A DNA stretch of 64,000 bases, taken from the NCBI GenBank assembly GCA_020912385.1, contig CP087208.1:2852001-2916000 (forward strand), in the 5' to 3' direction. The DNA comes from Neofusicoccum parvum. Lineage: Eukaryota > Ascomycota > Dothideomycetes > Botryosphaeriales > Botryosphaeriaceae. Below the pieces are notes generated by a model that was given only the letters and a program-made list of their open reading frames with translations, made no database searches and had not been told where the DNA came from. Position numbers and translations under genes: made by a program. Shown here piece by piece: positions 34,559-45,207 of this stretch (position 1 is the first letter of the stretch; every line of letters starts with the position of its first letter).

Positions 34559-35357
34559 GTCGTCAGAGTTGCTCTGCGACAATGTGGTGGCCGGTAGAAG
34601 ATCTCTGGGGTACGTGCCTGTTTTTCGAGGAGGTTGTGGAGGGATGGTGCTGTGCGAAGGTGAGGTTCGCAAAAGGCCCACGGTCCGGGTTTCGCTTCGG
34701 CGGTACCATTTTGGGAAGCCGCACATTTGCTATGCCGCAAGCCGCTGATTGTAGTCGAAGGATTCATCTAGTTGACTTTCGCAGGAGTTGATTGATACTC
34801 ACGTCCGGACAAATGCTTCAACTCTCTACGGCCACACATCACAGTAGCTTCATCCTCAATGTAACTGTACATACGCGGGGAATCAGCCATCCCACAACGC
34901 AGATTCCTTTTGACTCCTCAGATTCACATCTAGCGCAGTAGCACCACTTTACAGTACTCATATACATTTCAATTGACACGTAAAAAGGCTTCATTCCCGC
35001 CCCGGGCCCAGCGACTTTGCAGGCGAGCCCGGGGCACGTCGACGATGCTATATAACACAAAAAAGCAACGCCAATCCCAAGAACTGCCCCTGGCCGACGC
35101 GGAGACCAGGTTCCGAATCAGCAACGTGGATCGCCGGCGTCAGCTTCATCCCGAATGAGAAGCGCGATGAGCATGGATGGGTCCATGTCCTTGGCATGCC
35201 GGCGGCGTAGGTGGTTCGCACGGCACGAACCCGCACCATCTTGTGTGTAGTCAGAGCGACCGGAAGGGCAAGGTATTGTGCGGACCCAGGTCGAAGAAAC
35301 AAGAGCCGCGCGACGCAGCCGGGGGAGGACGCAGCGGAGCAGGCACGCCCGCGTACC

Positions 35358-36106
35358 TCAATCGGCGTCGGCACTGTCCCACGCGCACAGCGGGCACGGA
35401 GCCCCGCCGCCGCCGATGCCGCGCCACCGCTCGAGGCACCTGCGCCCGATGACGTGGGCGTCGGGCCGCCTGGCGCAGCCCGGGACGCGGACGGCCTGCT
35501 CGCGCTCCTCCCACGGCGTGCGGGCTTCCAGGGCCGTGCGCTGCGGCGTCTGCGGTCAGTGTAGCGTCTTGCGGAGCGTTTTGGGGAGGGTGGCTTACCG
35601 CCCCCTCGTAGGGCTTCTGGCACAGCGCGCATGCCCGCTGCGACGGCGCCAGCCACGACACCAGCTGCCGGCCTGCCGCCAGCTCGCTCAGCGGCACGGC
35701 CCGCGGGCGGGCGACCGGCGCGCGGCCAAGGGCGTCGGGAGGCGGCGGCGGAGGGCGGACGGGCGGCAGGGCCACCTGGTTGCGTGGCGGCGGGGGCGGC
35801 GGCGGCGGCTCCACCTCCAGCGCGCCGGCGCCGCCGAACCTAGCGGGACGGGGCGGGGCGGCTAGAGGAGGGCTGGAGGAGGAGGGGTGAGGACTGCGGG
35901 GTACGTCAAATAATATCGGGGTTCGAGTGAGGTGCGGACGGGGACACGCACGACGAGACGACGAGGGCGGCCGGCGAGCGCGAGCGGCGGCGCAGGCGGA
36001 GCCGGTCTATCGCCGTGGCGAACCAACGGCGGATGGGGGCGCGGCGGCGGCGCGAAGAGGAAGAGGAGGAGGGCGCGGGCGCGGGCGAACGGGCAGCGGA
36101 CGACAT
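35358..36106 (-). CDS. RING-finger-like protein with a polyproline linker
   Basis: Three exons: 36106-35952, 35893-35599 and 35549-35358. Introns are 58 nt (GTGCGT ... CCGCAG) and 49 nt (GTAAGC, CTGAC branch site, CGCAG). The product is 213 residues. The N-terminus is Ser/Arg-rich. Residues about 78-100 hold two polyproline runs. The C-terminal zinc-binding region has Cys140-x2-Cys143 (ACALCQKPYEG), Cys175, His182, Cys188 (HVIGRRCLERW) and CPLC (202-205). This resembles a fungal RING finger missing one canonical ligand. Splicing is needed to bring the two halves of the finger into one frame, which supports the model. An E3-ligase role is inferred. Confidence 0.8.
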
Positions 36107-36166
36107 CTTGACAGATGTCGGAGAGGTGGTGATGGGGTGTTGAAGTGAGCTCCAAGTTCAGAATTC

Positions 36167-36529
36167 ATGTCGAGAAAGGAGCACTACGCCGGATTAGGAA
36201 CATTTTCACATATGGCAGCACGAGGACTGGAAGTTTTCGCGGATAGCAGCTTGGGAAAGACCGTGCTCAGTGAAGTAAGAAGTGAAGTCGGGGAACAGTG
36301 GTGTGATGGTCCTTCTCTGGAAGTAAGACGCGGTTCTCCTCGCATCAAGCCTCATCACTCTTCGATAGTGCTACGTAGGATTCTGGGAGATCTAAACGAT
36401 AGTAACCCAAAAGCCACCTGGAGCCTCTTTTCCATGGCGGCCTTGTTTCTAGTTTGCATGGCATCCATCTTGATGCTTCCAAATCGCGCATATACAGCGC
36501 CGCAACCTCTCAATACCGTCATCTCGTAG
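36167..36529 (+). CDS. doubtful 120-residue ORF with one hydrophobic segment
   Basis: It is divergent from the RING gene, starting 60 bases from that gene's start codon. The ORF begins MSRKEHYAGLGTFSHMAARG and has a hydrophobic stretch (TWSLFSMAALFLVCMASILM) near the end that could be a membrane helix. Codon bias is weak and there is no family match, so it may be chance. Confidence 0.22.
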   Translation: MSRKEHYAGLGTFSHMAARGLEVFADSSLGKTVLSEVRSEVGEQWCDGPSLEVRRGSPRIKPHHSSIVLRRILGDLNDSNPKATWSLFSMAALFLVCMASILMLPNRAYTAPQPLNTVIS

Positions 36530-37767
36530 TCCTTAACGGCGTCATCATCAGCTAGAGCATTTTCTAAACAAGTCTGACCAATGTGGTGATGGTTAGGTCA
36601 TTGCTTGCACACTTGATACTTCGTGTCGAGCCACATAAGACTATTCTCCTTCCTGACGTGTACATCTTCGTCAGTGAGAAATATAACATAGTGTTCGCCG
36701 GAATCTTTGTTCCTTATCTTAGTTTTGGTCCATTCTATGCCCGCTTTGTCCCACGGAGAATTAGATGTCCTTATTCCTTGTTCGTTCTCATTCCCGCGAA
36801 AGTGTCACATGCGATCATGAGGCTTGGAGGAGGCGAAGAGGCTGACTTAGACAGTAATGCAGGTGGAGGAAGTAATTCAAAGCCGTGGGTCTTTAAGTTA
36901 TACTTGTTAAACAGAATATTTAAAGCGCACGAGTGTGCGCTTCTCAGCAGATCTTTTGAAATTATTTCAAGTGGCATAACCCCCGCTGGCGGACAGAGAC
37001 CGCAACAGAATCGATGAAATTGGCGGTGAGAAGATACTCTGCTTGAAATTCAGTAACCTTTGGGGTTTGGGTTCATTGGAAAGATGGCTCCATGTCTCTT
37101 GACCAGTAATGGAAGCACGTGTGTGGTTTGCGATGGAATCCCCTTCATGCTTGATAATATCATTCTCGCTTGTATGAAGTGGTGCATGATCAGCCAATTC
37201 ATGGTCAGTCTTGTTTCCTGGTCTCATTGAGAGTTTGTCTTGTTCTGAATTACGTCCCACGTGGGCTTTCTCATCATTCATAGTAGAACATTTAATCGCT
37301 CTACATGGTAAATATTCTGTGGGCAGGTATAGTATCAATATTCATCAAGAAGTACGTACATTTCCTAAAGTTTTCAGCCAAATGAGCGCTTCAAATTCCC
37401 ATTCATTATTGATTCATCTTTGTATACGTGTCCCCGCATAAGTACTATACAAGAAAAGCATTCACTGCTATTCTCTACAGTTCATCTGTTTGGACGCTTC
37501 CTTGAGTGTCGGGTTGTTACAAAATGTGAGCTTTTAAGTCTCTCGGAATGCTCATTTGAGCGCAGCGCAGTGTCCCGTGGAGGTGGAAGTTTCCCTAAAT
37601 AAATTGGAGGTTCCATGATCCCGAAGCCTTCTCCTGAGAGTAGCGCCACTGTATGGTCACGTGTAGTGATGGCATGGGCGTGTTTAGGAGGACTCCGTTC
37701 GGCGGACGGCCTACTAACGCTGCGACACCACCCAAACCACCACGACCGTCCTGCCTGAACCGCAAAA
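36530..37767. other. intergenic, AT-richer
   Basis: A 144-codon open stretch near 36586-37017 lacks coding bias. Nothing else is recognised. It precedes the orphan-gene run. Confidence 0.35.
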
Positions 37768-38976
37768 ATGGCACAACGCCCACCACATGACACGACTCAC
37801 CCAGGCTATATGGCTGTTGAAATCGGAGAACGCAAGCTACCAATGTTGCTCCGCCGTGACGCAGCTGTGAGACAGCACGAGGATGATGGGAAGGAGATCC
37901 TGCGCCGCTATCAAGACAGCTCGGCGGAAATTTTCTACTGGATAAGGATGCCCTACGACAGGATCCGGTGGGATAGTATAATCAACCTCATGGACGAAGG
38001 CCGTAAGCATATCCCAGATGATGTGCGGATGTGGATCGAGAATTTTGAGGCTTTCGCATCACGGAAACGTCTCGACTATTGGGAAGGGCAGCTCTACCAC
38101 GACGTCACGACTACTCCACAGCTCAAGCATGCGCTCCAAAACTGCATGGATCAGGAATTCCAGAAGACCTCCTGTCTCGATCAAGACATCGCCATCGACG
38201 ACGCCGTCACTCGCCTCCCGGAACACATCCAGCAGAAAATCAACGCCTCCATCAACAGAAATAACTCTGAGTTATTCGCCATCTTCATCACCGAATCATA
38301 CCTCATGCCACAGCAAGATTTTGAGTACCACCTCCGCCGCTACCACGCCCTCAAAGTCGTCTACATGCACATAGCCTTCCTGGTCCCATTTTGGCGGCAT
38401 ACGGACGGCCATTCCGATGTCAGCACCGAGATCCGCGAATGGCTCCACCACGACGCGTATCGTGTTTCCGTACTCGCGCTCCGCTTCCTCTATCACTGCC
38501 GGACATACGACGGTCTCACCCTTCCGGAGTTGCGTACGATGGCCGGCTGGACGACGGGGCTGCTGTTCAGGTGGGGAAAGCTGTCCCGCGGGATTGCCCG
38601 GCTCTTTGATCAACTGCCTTTGTTCACTGACGAGGAAGTCGAGACTGTGTGGAACGGCATAATGGAAGATGAGGACGACGACGGGGGAGGTATCATCCTC
38701 GAAGAAAGTGTGCGTGCTCAGAACCTGATCCAGCCATTGCAAGAGCGTTTCTGGCGCGACTTTCTTGCTTGCTGGGCGCGCCTCCGACAGCTGAGAAAGG
38801 CGCTGGACATCTACACCGCTCTGCCCGTGTCCGTGGACCCCGTTTTCCTGGGGGAAGAGGGCGAGGTATCTAGGGGAGACGCGGGAATCGCACTGCTGTA
38901 TGATAGGATGCGGCAGTACGTGGATTTGCGGGAGTGGGCGTTCAGCGAGGATCACGGCGCGGTGGGCGCGGAGTAG
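37768..38976 (+). CDS. orphan hypothetical protein, 402 aa
   Basis: Single exon with an ATG at 37768 behind AAAA (MAQRPPHDTTHPGYMAVEIG...). It is predicted to be largely helical and rich in Trp, Arg and Asp/Glu, with an acidic loop (EDEDDDGGG) near residue 305. There is no signal peptide, membrane segment or known motif. It is the first of four same-strand orphan genes (37.8-47.8 kb). I could not align it convincingly with the other three, though the all-helical character is similar. Confidence 0.7.
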   Translation: MAQRPPHDTTHPGYMAVEIGERKLPMLLRRDAAVRQHEDDGKEILRRYQDSSAEIFYWIRMPYDRIRWDSIINLMDEGRKHIPDDVRMWIENFEAFASRKRLDYWEGQLYHDVTTTPQLKHALQNCMDQEFQKTSCLDQDIAIDDAVTRLPEHIQQKINASINRNNSELFAIFITESYLMPQQDFEYHLRRYHALKVVYMHIAFLVPFWRHTDGHSDVSTEIREWLHHDAYRVSVLALRFLYHCRTYDGLTLPELRTMAGWTTGLLFRWGKLSRGIARLFDQLPLFTDEEVETVWNGIMEDEDDDGGGIILEESVRAQNLIQPLQERFWRDFLACWARLRQLRKALDIYTALPVSVDPVFLGEEGEVSRGDAGIALLYDRMRQYVDLREWAFSEDHGAVGAE

Positions 38977-39410
38977 GGAGCTGAAGGTTCTGTCTTTGTG
39001 TTTACAGCGGCATCTGGGACTTGTGAGCTCTTGGGGATAATGAGCTTCGTTACATTACAGAGAGCTCTTTCTATACTATGTGGTCTGCGTCAAGTCGTGG
39101 TGCGGCTCTGGCATCACACAAAGGCGCTGCTCGGCATGCGATTGGATTTTGCGATGGTTTGTTTGCTGGACTCCGCCCCCAGCCGCGGCCGCCAGCTTCA
39201 CGTGCGGGCAAATGACCTTCCGTGACTGCGGAATAACGGCGGGCTAGCGCGCTCTTCGCTCGCTTTTTAAATCCATTTCTGCGCCGCGCTGGCTCTCCGC
39301 CGCAAACACAACCACCACCGCGGATTCTTCATTGCGCTGCTACGGTATTTCTCACAACCCGCTCTCCAACACCACATCGACTTCAAAACTCTATAACTCG
39401 ACTGTCCATC

Positions 39411-41409
39411 ATGTCAAGCTCTCGCGACCACTCTCATTCCACTGCTTCAAGCGAGCACCACGACACAGCCGTAGAGGAGGACCACAATACAAGCGCGGCT
39501 ATCTCGGGTGGGTACTACCAGAGAAGTAGTAGAGGCGCCGATAGATGCTAACAACAGTACAGAAGATGCGTCTCAGCTGGCGGAAGGGGAGTTCGAAGTG
39601 ACAGCCTTTCCTGATGACGACTTTGGATCTGAAGACACGCTTTACGCCAACGATAGCAAACATCTGGCCAGAGAGCATATCGCCAAACTCACCAAGCGCT
39701 GGAATGACTTCAAAACGTTCATGGAACAGTGGTTCGAGAGGGGGCGCCAGCGTATCAACAAGCTGCCACGTCACGAAATGGTTGTCTACGTGAGCGCAGT
39801 GATGGAGAGCAAGAGCGCCGATGACCTCCCACAAGCTGTATGCTACAACATCATAAATCATCTCAAGGAGATTTGGGAGATCACAGACAAGGAGGGGCGC
39901 CACAGGGCCCGCAGGGCAATCGATCGCGTTCTCAGGCCCCTGTATGTCCTCAACCAACTGCCGGAGGTTGATGTACCAATCACGACGAACTTGAAGCGGC
40001 TGCAAGAGGGGGTACTTCTCTGGGGAGACTACGATGTCATGGTCACGGCATGTTCTCTGGGAGAGCAACTCGCGTCTGTCGCGGATGCAGCAAGCCACCA
40101 TGCCGCAATCTGGCCATTCGAAGGTGATGATGAGTCTTCGGACGACACAAAAGCAGCTTTCAGGAGTGCCGTCAACCTGGTCGTTGACGCAAGAGACGCC
40201 GCGTTGGATCTAGCCGTTGCCCTGCGCGCTCCTCACCAGTCCATGGGCCTCCCACAAGACTGGATCGACAAGGACCATCCCGCTTGCCTCCTGCTTCTCC
40301 GCGCACACGTCCGTCGTATGCAAGGCTTCTCTCAGCTCGGTGCCCACAGAGTCTTGAATGACAGAGAGGCAGTGTTGCACCAGGAGCTGGACCAAATCGC
40401 CGGCACACTTCTCTACGACGACATCAACGCCTGCCTCCAGCCAGGTGCTCCGTTGGATGCGGCCAGCCTGTCCCGCGCCCATGAAATCATCACCGCTGCA
40501 TCAGCTCCGGCCTGCCCTCACAGTCTGCTCGTCGCCCTTAACTCCCTGATCAACCAGCTCGCAGCCTGGCAAGCCATCAAGTCCGAAAACGAGCTGACAG
40601 CCAACGCGCACCACCACCGCGAGACGCCCGAAAAGCTGCACACCATCCTCTCCCGCAGCACCGCCAGGATCAGCCGCCACCTCCGCACCACCACCGCCCT
40701 CGCCCCCGCCCTCCCACCCGACACCGAGCGCGCCCTCCTCACCGCCATCTCCAACCACAACCACACCGCCGCCCTCTCCATCCTCCACTCCTCCGCCCCC
40801 ACCCCCCTCTCCGCCCCGCCCACCCTCCACCGCGCCTTCGCCGCCATGTTCCTCGACGAGAAGTCCACCGCCCTCCTCCAGCACCTGACACCCAACAGCT
40901 ACGCCCCCATCGTCTACCTCCCCTACCTCGTCCCCCGCTCCGCCGCGCCCCTGGCCCGCCTCTTCGCGTGCGGCGCCCACGCCTTCCGCGCCGGCGCCGC
41001 GTGCTCCGTTACGGGCGTGACGTGGCTGTGCGCGCTGCTGGACGCGTGGTTCGGCTGGCTGCGCGCGATGCAGGCGGTGCTGCGGGGCGGGCCGCGCGCG
41101 GTGCGGGGGTGGGGGTGGGTGGTCGCGGAGTTGCGGCGCGTGGGGAGGGGGCAGGTGGCCGGGGAGGTGGTGCGGATGGTGCGGGTGTTGGCGAACTTGG
41201 AGCATGTGACGGATGTGTTTGTGGGGTGTGCGGGTGGGGTGGATGTGGCGGTTGAGGGGGCGGAGGGGGTGGAGGAGGAGGATGAGGGTGTTAGGGCGGC
41301 GTATAGGGAGATGGGGAGGTTTGTGGTGTGGCCGGGAGAGGGGGAGAGGGGTGTGTTGGAGGGAGGGAGGGTGAGAATTGTCGGGGATGTTTTGAGGGCG
41401 TGGGAGTGA
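39411..41409 (+). CDS. orphan hypothetical protein, 650 aa
   Basis: Exon 1 is 39411-39511 (MSSSRDHSHSTASSEHHDTA...) and exon 2 is 39558-41409. The 46-nt intron has GTACTA, GCTAAC and AACAG. The product is 650 residues, helical throughout, with a Ser/His-rich disordered start. It ends RGVLEGGRVRIVGDVLRAWE, and the LEGGR motif resembles the closing LDGGRLL and VDGGRLV of the next two genes, so it may be a distant member of that family. Third positions are C-ending up to about 41000 and G-ending thereafter. Function is unknown. Confidence 0.75.
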
Positions 41410-41955
41410 GTGGAGGGGCTCGGAATGGCAGCATGGGGTTGGTGAAGCTGTTGGGAGGGTCTATGGTCCAAAGAAGGGTTTGCCGTAGCCCTTGCGTCTA
41501 AGCAAACTCTTTGATGGATTTACGTATGAAAATGCTCGTCTGCCTCTGCATTTTCAGTAAGCATCATGGCACTGAAGCGCCAATCCCGAGAACAATGCTT
41601 TTAATCTGTGAAAAAGACGCGAGTTGAGTGGATCTCTCGAGTTTATTTCTCTTTGTTCTCATACAACATCGAACAGTGCCCGCAAACCTATGATCTCCAG
41701 CAGCATTGTCCGTCGCCGAGCAAGTCCTCGCTCCATCATTGTACTTCAACCATGTTAAACAACGCCGCGGTCGCTGACCGTATAAGGTATTCCATCTCGT
41801 TTCCCTCATTTCTTCCTGCTAGCTCCACACCGCATCTTGCTAAACAACCTCGATACTCCAGCTTCTACGCGCCGCTAGATATTCATCACAGCACCTGCAG
41901 GCAGGCTAGCATCCCAACCTCTTACCTTCCCTTCGTCAATATCAAATCGTCGAGA

Positions 41956-44457
41956 ATGTCGCGCTCCCGCTCCACCTCCATTTCCAGCTCTTCCAGCTCT
42001 CGTTCGACCAGCCCCGCTTTTAGCCCCATGTGGCCCGCCGCCTTTGACCCCTTCGCATCCGATGACGAGGAGGAGCAACCATACAGACCAATTCCGCCTC
42101 GTCCAGCTCAACATCAGGAAGATGAAGGCACCTCGGACAGCGACGACGAGGAGTGGCAAAGCCAGTTTGGCAACTACTACTCTCAGGAAGACAACAACCG
42201 CCGCCTCCGTGCATTCCGAAGCCTTGCACAGGAAGGCCAAACACACGTAATCGAACTTCACCTCCGAGACGGGCTCACAGTTATTGAGGCGATCGAGGTT
42301 GTTCTGACCCTGACCCGCCGCAACCTCATGCAGCAACCCATCTCGGCTCGTGAGCAGCACACTGCCGCCGTCCACCTGACCCTCGTTCAAGCAACGAACA
42401 GCATATTTCAGCAGTGGATCACGCTGGGCATCCTTATCCAGGCGCTGCCACCACGCATTCACGAAACTGGGCAAGACATCCTCCGTCGGGTGTCCGACAA
42501 CCCGCGCGACATCAGGACCCTTTTCGCTGCTCGTCGTGACGCTGCGGATCGCCTGGGCATCTCCTTCATCACCGGCCTGCTCGATGACATGTCGCGCAGC
42601 GCCTTCCACTTCGAAGATGCCGACAACGAGTTCCGAAGCTTGCGACACTACAACAGGCGCCAGACTCCTGATCTTGACCCGGTTGGACCGATGCCGCTGC
42701 AGATTATGTCTCCAGAACGAGTCCTACGGGGGGAAAAATACCTTAGAAACGGCCTTGAAGGCCTTCGATTGTTCCTGCGCGGCTTCAAGAGCGTGATGAA
42801 GACGTGGCTGATGGATCTCGTCCTCCGCAACGAAGGAAACGCTGTTTTCCGGGCCGTGGCTGATGGACAGCAAAAGCTCCTCGACCCCGACTTCTTCGAC
42901 GTGGACGAGGAGTTCCGCGTCATCGAGGGAAACCTGGCAAGCCCGGACTGGGAAAACATCTCCACAGAGGATCCGATCTCGGTCATGTGCGGCGCCTTTC
43001 GTGCATGCTGCTTCGGGCTCTTGGGGCGGCCCAAGTACAGCGACTTTAGCCGCCTCCTTGACTGGGACCAGTGGATTGTGCCGAACCCAGCAAAGCTGGT
43101 GGAGAAGCTTTTCCATGCGGTTGACACCATGTGTACAAGCGTAGATGCTTTCAAGCTGGTTCTGGCTAGGATTCTTCAGCGTGATCTGGGTCGTCTCTGC
43201 AATTCACACCCTGCACACGACATCTTCCAGGCCATTCAACGCCATGACTGGAGGTGTGTATTTAGCCTCCTGCGCGAGAGAGACCTGTCAGACCTGCCCC
43301 CTATTGTGGAGGCACGGCTCTTCACTTACTCGCAGATGGAAGAGGCTGAGACGTATCTTCTGAATCTGTGCGAGGAACTAACGCTACTGCTGCCAAAGTT
43401 CATGGGTCTCAAGCAGCTACCGCATTTCGACGATGCCACTGTCAAGCATGTAGTTTTCCCAGTAATGGCAAGGGGCATGCGCAGGAGCAAGCTGATCTTC
43501 TTACTGTCCCAGTTCTACCCCCACCACGTCGCGCGGATCGATGAGCTCCGCGAGCTGGTCAGGAGCTGCCGCAACCCTCAAGCCAGCCAGATGATGCTCG
43601 CCGCGCTCCCCCCTTCCGGTCCTGGTCTCGACCTCCAGCGCGTACGAGACGTCGCCGTCGCAGCCAACGTCGAGCCCGGCATCATCCACAGCGCCGAAGA
43701 CATCAACTACCAGCAACGCGACATGACCGACCTCGTCACCTTCATCTCAACCGTCGAGCACGCTCACCTCCTCCAACTCACCTCCCTCCCCCCAACCAAC
43801 CTCCGCGCGATCCTCCAAGGCTACCTCCCCCCGTCCGCCCCGTCCCCCCGCCCCACCAACATCGGCGCCGCCCTCCGCCTCCTGCCGCCCCGCGGCCGCT
43901 CTCCCGCATGGGGCGCCGCAGTCCGGGACCTCAGCACAGCGGCGCTCAGCGCAGCCACAACCACAGCGCTGGACCTGCTGGACGCCAGCAGCACGCCGGA
44001 CGCGGACGCGGACGCGGAGGCCATCGCGCGCCTGGTGCTGCGCGCCTGGTACCTGTCGCACGACGGCGCGCTCGACACCAACCGCGACGCCGCCAGGCAC
44101 CTGTCGCGGCTCTGCTGGACGGCCGGGGTCGTCGAGGCGAGCGCGCGCTGGCACCGCGAGCTGCAGACGCTGCTGCGGCGGGAGGGCGTGCTGCTCGGGG
44201 CGGAGGCGGAGACGGCGGCGCTGTCGAGGCATCTGCGGGAGCTGGGGGCGTTGAGGGCGGTGGTTAAGCGGCTGTTGACGGCGCCGGATGTGGCGGATCC
44301 GAGGGTGCTACCGATGGATGTTCCGGGTTTGGATGTTGGGGATGCCTGGGTGTCGGGTGGCGAGGAGTATGACGCTCTGCACAAGATGGTCACGTTTGAT
44401 GGCTGTATCTTGGATGGAGGAAGGCTGCTTCTGCACGACTTGGATGGTCAACCGTAA
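41956..44457 (+). CDS. orphan family protein, 833 aa (tandem paralogue 1)
   Basis: The ATG at 41956 begins MSRSRSTSISSSSSSRSTSP, a Ser-rich disordered head followed by an acidic stretch; the frame is open further upstream (to 41608) but without coding character. The body is long and helical. It aligns with the next gene over most of its length: ELHLRDGLTVIEAIEVVLTL, ILIQALPPRI, NPRDIRTLFAARR, CFGLLGRPKYSDFSRLLDWD, RDVAVAANVEPGIIHSAEDI and the terminal DGCILDGGRLL all have counterparts. No known domain or motif suggests a function. It is intact, without introns. Confidence 0.8.
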   Translation: MSRSRSTSISSSSSSRSTSPAFSPMWPAAFDPFASDDEEEQPYRPIPPRPAQHQEDEGTSDSDDEEWQSQFGNYYSQEDNNRRLRAFRSLAQEGQTHVIELHLRDGLTVIEAIEVVLTLTRRNLMQQPISAREQHTAAVHLTLVQATNSIFQQWITLGILIQALPPRIHETGQDILRRVSDNPRDIRTLFAARRDAADRLGISFITGLLDDMSRSAFHFEDADNEFRSLRHYNRRQTPDLDPVGPMPLQIMSPERVLRGEKYLRNGLEGLRLFLRGFKSVMKTWLMDLVLRNEGNAVFRAVADGQQKLLDPDFFDVDEEFRVIEGNLASPDWENISTEDPISVMCGAFRACCFGLLGRPKYSDFSRLLDWDQWIVPNPAKLVEKLFHAVDTMCTSVDAFKLVLARILQRDLGRLCNSHPAHDIFQAIQRHDWRCVFSLLRERDLSDLPPIVEARLFTYSQMEEAETYLLNLCEELTLLLPKFMGLKQLPHFDDATVKHVVFPVMARGMRRSKLIFLLSQFYPHHVARIDELRELVRSCRNPQASQMMLAALPPSGPGLDLQRVRDVAVAANVEPGIIHSAEDINYQQRDMTDLVTFISTVEHAHLLQLTSLPPTNLRAILQGYLPPSAPSPRPTNIGAALRLLPPRGRSPAWGAAVRDLSTAALSAATTTALDLLDASSTPDADADAEAIARLVLRAWYLSHDGALDTNRDAARHLSRLCWTAGVVEASARWHRELQTLLRREGVLLGAEAETAALSRHLRELGALRAVVKRLLTAPDVADPRVLPMDVPGLDVGDAWVSGGEEYDALHKMVTFDGCILDGGRLLLHDLDGQP

Positions 44458-45207
44458 CGGACGAAGCGCAGCAGAAGCATGCGAGGAATTTCGGAAGGCT
44501 TGAGCTATCATTAGCGAGATCTGTTGGCACTTTTTCTTTGATCTTATTAGAGCAATTCGCAAAGCATTTGATACCAGGATACTATTTACGAGTTAGACGA
44601 TTGATCTTTATCTACTTAAGAGACTGTGTTAGTTCTTGAATCTATCTTCTGAATTGAGGCACAAATCATACATTTCATTGCTTCACTGTTATGCTTCAAG
44701 GTGTTAATGCCGCTGGCTAATTTGAATTTTTATATGGCATGTTGTTTGGACTCACTGAATCAATTCTTTGAAGCATGACTGTATAATATGTATTTTCCTA
44801 TCGGGACAATAGTGATCCCAGGGTCAGATTTGACGAGGGTGGAGCTGTCTCGAATGGTTCTCCTTGAACAATTCTCGACATAGTTCAAGCACCACACCTT
44901 TCTCTCACCTTTCCACGCATTTTTCAGTGCTGTTAAGCACACAAGTGACTGTGACTACATTGTAGCTTGACAGGGAGCTAAACACCGCAAAGTACTCGGA
45001 CTGCTGCAGTGCGGCCTTAAAAGATTCATTTCTGGGGCCTCACCACCCTCTCTCGTTCATCGTCTTCTCTACCACTTCTAGACCACACTTCGCAACAAAA
45101 TCTTGCTCATACCAGCTTCCAAGAACCCAAATCTCGCGGCCCATTATCCGACTTCACAGCACCGTATACGCAGACTTCCGCATCGCTTCGCACCCCCTTC
45201 ATTCAAG
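44458..45207. other. intergenic between tandem paralogues
   Basis: An AT-rich spacer of 750 bases holding the presumed terminator of the first copy and promoter of the second. No further feature seen. Confidence 0.4.

Noticed and set aside
35048..35656. 202-codon minus-strand ORF starting MAGAVAAG
   Set aside because: Only its central part overlaps coding sequence, in another frame; the three-exon RING model explains the Cys/His residues.
41608..41955. N-terminal extension of the 833-aa orphan protein
   Set aside because: The frame is open but the DNA is AT-richer, lacks codon bias and looks like a leader; the ATG at 41956 starts the biased region and matches the paralogue's start type.
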